DNA from: Candidatus Woesearchaeota archaeon
GTDB taxonomy: Archaea > Nanobdellota > Nanobdellia > Woesearchaeales > GW2011-AR9
Assembly (NCBI GenBank): GCA_023265685.1
Contig: JAHFSP010000001.1
Location: 1-54,974 of the forward strand
DNA: 54,974 nt
Reading direction: 5' to 3'
Positions 50,097 to 54,974 of this stretch are shown piece after piece; position 1 is the stretch's first letter, and every line of letters begins with the position of its first letter. The position numbers were made by a program, and so were the translations under genes. A model generated the notes under the pieces. That model worked only from the letters and a program-made list of their open reading frames with translations, made no database searches and had not been told where the DNA came from.

Positions 50097-51203
50097 ATGG
50101 ACTTCCTCGAGCAAATTGAGCACAATAATGCCACTCATATCGTCACTCCAGCAGAACTTACTCCCCTACTCAACCAAGCCAACACCATCTACCACCAAAA
50201 TTTTACCAACACTGTGTACTTTGATCGCTCCATTTTCATCAATTGGACCTGTGCCATCGCTGACTGCAAATACTGCTACCTCTCCACCAAACCAAAACAT
50301 ACACCAGGAACACAAGCCAAAGCCGTACGCAGTCAAGAATCGATTCTCGCAGAGGCACTACTCTGCAAAATCATGGGCTGGCACGTTGGCTATATTACGG
50401 GTGGTCTACGCGTTGAGTCCATCGAACATCTCAGCGAACTTACCCAAAATATGCAAAAAGTACTAGGAGAAAAAACTCTCATGAACTTCGGCCCCCATGC
50501 TCACAGTGAAATTATCAAACTCAAACCCCACATTCGCGGCATGGGCTCTGCTATTGAATCATTCGACGAACACCTTCACCAATTCATCTGTCCTTCTAAA
50601 CCTCTCAGAACTCTACTCCTCTTCCTTGAAAACCTCCAAAAAGAAGGTCTTGAAAAATTGATCACTATCATTCTTGGCATCGGAGAAAAAAAACAAGATG
50701 TCGAAATAGTCATTGAAAATATCCAAAAATACAACATCAATCGAATTCAACTCTGTTTTCTTAAACCACAGGAAAACACTGTCTTTGCAAACGTTCCCTC
50801 ACCAGATCCATTGTACATGGCGTGGTGGATCGCTAAAATAAGAATTGCCTGCCCTGCCACCATCATCAAAGTCGCTTTAGTTCGTGACCGCATCAGCGAC
50901 GTCTCCCTCTACCTCAGTGCTGGTGCCAACGGCTTTAGTCGCTTCATGGTCTTTAAAGACTTCGCCAGCCCTCTTGCTATTGAATTAGAACAAGAATGTC
51001 ATAAAGCAGGACGAGTCCTCCAAGGCCATTTTACTCACGTTCCCCGAATCAACATAGAAGAAACAGTCTTACAACTACCTCTCAACGACGAACTAAAAAA
51101 ACGCATCGTGCCTAAATTTCGACTTTATTATGAAAAGCTTCTTCAGCTAGAAAGCGGAAAGCAGAAAAAGGGTACTTCCCTTACTGTCCTTGATGAAGAT
51201 TAG
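50097..51203 (+). CDS. Radical SAM enzyme with a CX4CX2C cluster motif
   Basis: 368 residues. The [4Fe-4S] motif is CAIADCKYC (C52, C57, C60), spaced CX4CX2C rather than the common CX3CX2C. GYITGGLRVE resembles the GGE-type SAM loop and IITIILGIGEKKQDVEIVIENI the later barrel strands; the general look is biotin-synthase-like. A TATA-like CTTTTTAAAA is centred ~26 nt before the ATG (leaderless). The stop overlaps the next gene by 11 nt, so the two are translated together. Substrate unknown. Confidence 0.82.
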   Translation: MDFLEQIEHNNATHIVTPAELTPLLNQANTIYHQNFTNTVYFDRSIFINWTCAIADCKYCYLSTKPKHTPGTQAKAVRSQESILAEALLCKIMGWHVGYITGGLRVESIEHLSELTQNMQKVLGEKTLMNFGPHAHSEIIKLKPHIRGMGSAIESFDEHLHQFICPSKPLRTLLLFLENLQKEGLEKLITIILGIGEKKQDVEIVIENIQKYNINRIQLCFLKPQENTVFANVPSPDPLYMAWWIAKIRIACPATIIKVALVRDRISDVSLYLSAGANGFSRFMVFKDFASPLAIELEQECHKAGRVLQGHFTHVPRINIEETVLQLPLNDELKKRIVPKFRLYYEKLLQLESGKQKKGTSLTVLDED

Positions 51204-51963
51204 TTTTTTCGAAGAATTCCCCACAAAAGAAAACCTTACTAAGCTCACTCTTCTCTCTTGGCCAACTAAACTCTACATTGCCTCCTCTTCCCTCTACGAA
51301 TTCGAAACAATCGCCAAAAGTCTTAAAACCAACAAAAACCTAAAAAAAGTAATCTATTGGCCCATTCTCACAAAAAAAGAAGGGTATTGGATCTCTCCAT
51401 TCTCTCAACACCAAGCCCTTACACGCATCTTCAACGAATTAAAAAACAAAAAAGTGCCAGTAATGCTCGATCTTGAACTTCCCACGACGAGAAATTCACT
51501 TCTCTATTTCACACAATTTTTCAAATTCACCAAAAACAAACAACTCATTGTACAATTCATCAATGAATACCAAGGTGAGATCTCACTGTGCGAATATCTT
51601 CCCAATTCCAAAAAAAGTACAGCAATACTAAGTTGGCTAGGCCTTCATTACGAAACGAACACCTCCAAAGTTAAAGTTCGAAATATCATTAAAATGATGT
51701 ACCATTCCATGATTCCTTACACTCCTGATTTTATACATCGAGAAATGGAACGCGGAGTCAAAATGTGGGGCAATCAATTTACTGTTGGATTTGGCACAAT
51801 TGCAACAGGCGTACTTGGGACCGAACCAATCCTTGATCCCAAGACTCTCGAAAACGACCTTATTCTTGCCAGCGCCGCAGGCGTTCATGAAGTGGTCATG
51901 TTTCGTCTTGGAGGTCTAAATAAAGAATACGCCTCTATCTTAGGAAAATTTTCACAAAAATGA
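51193..51963 (+). CDS. Barrel-like partner protein of the radical SAM enzyme
   Basis: 256 residues; ATG 51193 (a TTG lies one codon upstream). The start overlaps the radical SAM gene by 11 nt. Alpha/beta pattern with strands LYIASSS, KVIYWPIL, VPVMLDLELP and EVVMFRLGGL near the end resembles a TIM barrel, with WGNQFTVGFGTIATGVLGTEP as a glycine-rich loop. No cofactor motif is recognised. The coupling suggests it supplies or processes the radical SAM product. Confidence 0.65.
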   Translation: MKISFFEEFPTKENLTKLTLLSWPTKLYIASSSLYEFETIAKSLKTNKNLKKVIYWPILTKKEGYWISPFSQHQALTRIFNELKNKKVPVMLDLELPTTRNSLLYFTQFFKFTKNKQLIVQFINEYQGEISLCEYLPNSKKSTAILSWLGLHYETNTSKVKVRNIIKMMYHSMIPYTPDFIHREMERGVKMWGNQFTVGFGTIATGVLGTEPILDPKTLENDLILASAAGVHEVVMFRLGGLNKEYASILGKFSQK

Positions 51964-51987
51964 AACAAAGCCGAAACAAAGTATAAA

Positions 51988-52006
51988 TCTCTCTCTCTCT
52001 CTCTCT
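51988..52006 (+). repeat. Simple (CT)n tract
   Basis: A run of about nine CT dinucleotides in the short space between convergent genes. Simple repeat with no evident function. Confidence 0.85.
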
Positions 52007-53101
52007 TCAAACAAAATGTTTCAAAAAATAGGCAAATCGTGGTTCTCGAATACCTACTTTAAGTAGAATAGGCAAGGGATTTTCTCGAGTGTGCGTTTGC
52101 AAAATGTCCAAGACTCGCGATTGTCCAACATATTTCACCAACCGATCAAAATCTTTATCATTAAATTTATCCAATATTTTACGTATACGTAGATGCATCC
52201 TCAACCGCTTTGCAATTGGAGCAGACTCTTTTTCATACGATGTTCCCAATTGTATAGATCGTGCCAATGCTTTTGCTTGTTTTAATCCAGGAATTAAACC
52301 ACCAAGTGTTGTTGCTTTGACAAATCCGGCAGCATCACCAACGACATAACAATTATCTTGCTGCAATTTTTGTGCAGGATGGTATAAAGGAATCGTGCCA
52401 GCTTGCATTTCAACCACTTGATATCCATTCTTTTTCATAAACGCATCAAAATACTCTCGACTATTTTTTTTCGCAGCTAATCCAACACGTGCTCTCGTAG
52501 AAGATTCAGACACCACCCATGCAAATAATCCTGGACAAGCCTCATTACTAAAATAAGTTTGAATTTTTGCTGGAGCAAAATCACCCTCAACAGTCGCCTG
52601 AATACCATAATAATTTTCACGCTCAGAATGATACAACCCATGTGCTTTTGCAGTTGGAGAAAGCGGTCCATCAGCAGCGATAACTAAATCAGGTAGAACT
52701 CGTATTTCCTTCTTCTCAACGGAATTATAAATAATCAATTCCCTGCCTTCCTTACGCACAAACGCGTGGTTGGTCAGAAGCGTTGCTCCAGATTTTCGTG
52801 CCAAATCAGCAAAAAAATTATCAAATTTAACTCGACACACCAGATATTCTTTTTGTGCTAGTTCAATCTTATGGTTAGGAGAATTAACCTCAATTGAATC
52901 TATCGTATTCACTAAAAAAGATTTTATAGGCAATCCTAACTCATCAAAATCACCTGTTAAAAGACCAGTACATTGCACTGGTGAGCCAATCTGAGGATGA
53001 TTTTCATACACCGTAACTTCATGTCCTTGATCTGCTAAAAGATGAGCAGCATAACATCCTACAGGACCCGCTCCAATAATTACAATGGTTTTTGTATCCA
53101 C
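52007..53101 (-). CDS. Geranylgeranyl reductase family FAD protein
   Basis: 364 residues. GAGPVGCYAAHLLADQGHEVTVYE (~11-34) is the FAD-binding Rossmann motif; GSPVQCTGLLT (~39) is a family signature; VVGDAAGFVKATTLGGLIPGLKQAKALA (~260-285) closes the FAD site. Such enzymes reduce the double bonds of archaeal isoprenoid membrane lipids. A TATA box (ATTTTTAAG) is centred ~28 nt before the ATG, so it is leaderless. Other FAD hydroxylases share the fold, but CTGLL and the archaeal context favour the reductase. Confidence 0.9.
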   Translation of the reverse strand: MDTKTIVIIGAGPVGCYAAHLLADQGHEVTVYENHPQIGSPVQCTGLLTGDFDELGLPIKSFLVNTIDSIEVNSPNHKIELAQKEYLVCRVKFDNFFADLARKSGATLLTNHAFVRKEGRELIIYNSVEKKEIRVLPDLVIAADGPLSPTAKAHGLYHSERENYYGIQATVEGDFAPAKIQTYFSNEACPGLFAWVVSESSTRARVGLAAKKNSREYFDAFMKKNGYQVVEMQAGTIPLYHPAQKLQQDNCYVVGDAAGFVKATTLGGLIPGLKQAKALARSIQLGTSYEKESAPIAKRLRMHLRIRKILDKFNDKDFDRLVKYVGQSRVLDILQTHTRENPLPILLKVGIREPRFAYFLKHFV

Positions 53102-53156
53102 AACCTAGATTTGACAAAATGAGCTTAAAAATCTTATTAAAGAGAAACCCCCAGAG

Positions 53157-53627
53157 TTATCGAAAAATCTGCGACGCCACATACACGGTTCCTGCCACAC
53201 TTCCCAGATCGGCTCCAATTTGAAGAATATCTCCCAATCCATATTGGCTTTTTGGACGTTTACAAAAAGTATCTATCTCCCAGCTTCCCTCAACTATTAA
53301 ATATGCCAATGCACCTTGATAAAAAGGAAGCATAGCTGAGTCTAAAACAGAATCAAATCCTAATCCACTCAAACCTAAACCAATGCCTCCGCCAAGACCT
53401 GCTGTCATAGCAACACCACCAACAATATGGTCTACTATTGGAGCTACAATTTTATAAGAAGGATAATGTGAAATAATTTTCACAGCAAGTCCATCGCCGC
53501 GTGAGATATTCAGATGTCTTTCTCGATCAGTTTTAATAGAACCCCTGTGCTTCAACCCAAAATAACCAACACCCAACGCAAATACCACACTTGTAGCATA
53601 TCCTAAAAAAAGTTGTTGTTCATCCAT
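53157..53627 (-). CDS. Hypothetical membrane protein
   Basis: 156 residues from Met 53627; a TTTTTAATAA box is centred ~28 nt upstream. Hydrophobic segments at ~5-22, ~65-95 (Gly-rich, GGVAMTAGLGGGIGLGLSGLG) and ~100-115, ~135-150. No family recognised. The gene ends 55 nt from geranylgeranyl reductase on the same strand. Confidence 0.65.
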   Translation of the reverse strand: MDEQQLFLGYATSVVFALGVGYFGLKHRGSIKTDRERHLNISRGDGLAVKIISHYPSYKIVAPIVDHIVGGVAMTAGLGGGIGLGLSGLGFDSVLDSAMLPFYQGALAYLIVEGSWEIDTFCKRPKSQYGLGDILQIGADLGSVAGTVYVASQIFR

Positions 53628-53708
53628 AATTGAACACATCATCAATTATCTTTTTAATAAAGATCCGGCACGACCCGAGCAAAGGAACCCCTGTCGCTGA
53701 AGTTGATA

Positions 53709-53852
53709 TTACCATTGAGGATCGAGTAGCCATGATGGTTCACGAAGAGCGCCCTCGTTTGACCGACTTGAGGCTTGGTAGCCTTGTGACCAGGTGGTAG
53801 TTTGTGGCATGAGCTGGACAGTTTGTCCAGTAAGTTTCTCGAGAAGTGACAT
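53709..53852 (-). CDS. Possible small protein, 47 aa, in a GC-richer island
   Basis: A minus-strand frame starts at ATG 53852 (MSLLEKLTGQTVQLMPQ…) and ends …REPSWLLDPQW before TAA at 53709-53711. A TATA box (ATTTATAAAA, about 53895-53905) lies ~48 nt upstream. No ribosome site is clear. The stretch 53660-53850 has higher GC than the surrounding DNA. Other frames in this stretch are also open on both strands, so an RNA gene or a fragment of another gene remains possible. No family is recognised. Confidence 0.4.
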   Translation of the reverse strand: MSLLEKLTGQTVQLMPQTTTWSQGYQASSRSNEGALREPSWLLDPQW

Positions 53853-53965
53853 TTTGAAAGGTATTTAGAGAACTAAATTGGAAGCTTTTTTTATAAATAT
53901 TTTTACTATTTTTTAAATGATAACTATTTCTCGTTTTGATTCCATCAGAAAAGATAAGGCAATAC

Positions 53966-54313
53966 TTATCTATCAGTTTCAGGGAGCAGCGTAGAGTCAT
54001 TAACCCATTGGGCATACTGCGGAGAGCTTTGTACTGGCCAGCTGAGAATGCAGGGGATTTTGTAGGGGTGATCTTGTGCTATAAGTGTGCGTGCTATGGT
54101 TTCGTGCTCGCTAGATGTTTTACACATTACAATCCATTCTTGTGATACTTCGATTTCTCCGATCCAGGCATACATACTTGATGTCTGATGAAATGTAACA
54201 CAGGCAACGGCTTGATGATGGAGTAATTTTTGAGCAAGGTTTTTTGCACTTTGTTCATCGGGAAGAGTTGTGTAGAGACAAAGAATGGTGTTTGTATCAA
54301 AAGAATTAGTCAC
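53966..54313 (-). CDS. cutA: CutA1-family divalent cation tolerance protein
   Basis: 115 residues, GTG start with GAGGAG 6-10 nt upstream. CutA pattern: ILCLYTTLPDEQSAKNLAQKLLHHQAVACVTFHQTSSMYAWIGEIEVSQEWIVMCKTSSE…HPYKIPCILSWPV. The family forms very stable trimers; it is linked to metal tolerance in E. coli but its general function is unclear. It lies 12 nt after argS on the same strand, likely cotranscribed. Confidence 0.93.
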   Translation of the reverse strand: MTNSFDTNTILCLYTTLPDEQSAKNLAQKLLHHQAVACVTFHQTSSMYAWIGEIEVSQEWIVMCKTSSEHETIARTLIAQDHPYKIPCILSWPVQSSPQYAQWVNDSTLLPETDR

Positions 54314-54325
54314 GTTTTTCTCCTC

Positions 54326-54974
54326 TTACATTTCTTCAAGAGCTTGAATACCCATGAGCTCAAGACATTGGCCTAAAACCTGACGTGTGCATTGGACTAA
54401 TGCAAGACGAGCGTTGGCACGGTCTGGTTCTTCACCAATGACACGACAAGCATGATAAAATTCATTGAATTTCTGCGCAAGATCGAGAGCATAACGACAC
54501 AGGATGTGGGGTTTTTTTGAAGAGGTGGTTTGGTCAACAGTTGTAGGAAATGCGGCAAGGAGTCGGATTAATGCTTTTTCACAAGGTTCGTTGAGAAGTG
54601 CAGTGTGAAGATGTGGGGGATGTGGAAAGGTTGAGAGATCAGCCTTACGTAAAATAGAACTTGCTCGTGCGTAGGTGTATTGGAGATAGGGTCCGGTCTC
54701 TCCTTCAAAACTAAGTGATTCTTCAGGATTGAAAATCATGTCGCGAATAGGATCGGTTTTAAGCATAAAGAATTTGATGGCAGCAAGACCAATGGCATCG
54801 GCGCGTTGTTTTTTGTGTGATTCGCTTAGAGAAGGATATCTTTTTTCGACTTCAGTATAGGCTAGCTGGACGATTTCGTCCATGAAATCATCTGCATCAA
54901 CAACTGTACCTTCGCGCGATTTCATACGGCCGGTTGGAAGATGGACTAAACCATAACTTAGATGATAAAGAGAT
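54326..54974 (-). CDS. argS: Arginyl-tRNA synthetase, C-terminal part (truncated by window edge)
   Basis: Only the last ~215 residues lie here; the frame is open through the right edge. YGLVHLPTGRMKSREGTVVDADDF is the class I KMSKS region of ArgRS (here MKSREG). The DALR-type anticodon-binding helical domain follows: YLQYTYARASSILRKA, CRYALDLAQKFNEFYHACRV and ARLALVQCTRQVLGQCLELMGIQ. ArgRS charges tRNA-Arg. The cutA gene follows directly. Confidence 0.95.
   Translation of the reverse strand, partial: SLYHLSYGLVHLPTGRMKSREGTVVDADDFMDEIVQLAYTEVEKRYPSLSESHKKQRADAIGLAAIKFFMLKTDPIRDMIFNPEESLSFEGETGPYLQYTYARASSILRKADLSTFPHPPHLHTALLNEPCEKALIRLLAAFPTTVDQTTSSKKPHILCRYALDLAQKFNEFYHACRVIGEEPDRANARLALVQCTRQVLGQCLELMGIQALEEM

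Noticed and set aside
53740..54015. A 91-codon minus-strand frame
   Set aside because: It overlaps the end of cutA, has no family features, and uses rare-looking codons; the 47-codon frame is a better candidate in that area.
1..54974. CRISPR array, rRNA operon or complete transposase
   Set aside because: No regularly spaced direct repeats, no rRNA-like conserved segments and no transposase or integrase reading frame were seen on either strand.

Overview
The window looks like part of a DPANN-type archaeal chromosome, probably Woesearchaeota/Pacearchaeota-like; the lineage is my inference. Archaeal markers are aIF1A, aIF5B/IF2, aEF-1beta with its zinc-ribbon neighbour, Trm1, RtcA, a NIP7-like PUA protein, an archaeosortase, a geranylgeranyl reductase and an intron-containing tRNA-Trp. 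Many genes have an archaeal TATA box centred 25-28 nt before the start codon, which implies leaderless mRNAs; operon-internal genes instead carry GGAGG-like sites. Several genes are of bacterial type: a full sigma-70-like factor, signal peptidase II, a Liv-type ABC importer with a lipoprotein receptor, an AI-2E permease, a class III nucleotide cyclase domain and an AbrB/MazF-type toxin-antitoxin remnant.

Layout. 1-7.2 kb is a surface-protein cluster on the + strand: the C-terminus of a barrel-like or adhesin-like protein, a 1223-aa thrombospondin type 3 (TSP3) calcium-repeat protein, a Pro/Gln-rich protein and a membrane-anchored S-layer-like protein; the last three share a C-terminal beta module. 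7.2-7.7 kb is a gene-free, densely nested hairpin array ending against a remnant of a short-chain dehydrogenase gene. 7.7-11.3 kb holds an antitoxin with a broken toxin, a HerA-like ATPase, the cyclase domain protein and NAD kinase. 11.4-17.8 kb on the - strand holds an 819-aa coiled-coil protein, the 724-aa sigma-70-like protein, HtpX and an ACT-domain regulator. 17.9-25.9 kb holds an MtrA-like/thymidylate synthase fusion, a SpoIIM-like membrane protein, a Cas4-like nuclease, a CYTH protein, a methyltransferase, aIF1A, a nucleotidyltransferase-like protein and LspA. 26-31 kb has two paralogous TSP3 membrane proteins, a PUA protein and an archaeosortase. 31-38 kb is mostly translation and tRNA modification: aIF5B, Trm1, an EVE protein, and the zinc ribbon/Yip1/aEF-1beta operon. 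38-43 kb is the livF-G-M-H-K region. 43.4-45.6 kb has RtcA, a second nested hairpin array and a PspC protein. A tRNA-Trp with two introns lies at 45.7 kb. 46-54.97 kb has a MacB-like exporter, a CARF-like stand-alone domain, a radical SAM/partner pair, geranylgeranyl reductase, CutA and the 3' part of argS.

The most unusual items are: (1) a bacterial-type sigma-70 with regions 1.2, 2, 3 and 4 in an archaeal context, followed by an unknown coiled-coil protein; (2) two separate loci (7245-7567 and 44982-45312) folding into trees of nested hairpins whose arms start with AGAA and end with TTCT; (3) a tRNA-Trp whose T-loop is interrupted by a 37-nt intron with a textbook bulge-helix-bulge, besides an anticodon-loop intron. 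Gene calls rest on reading motifs by eye; no database search was run.
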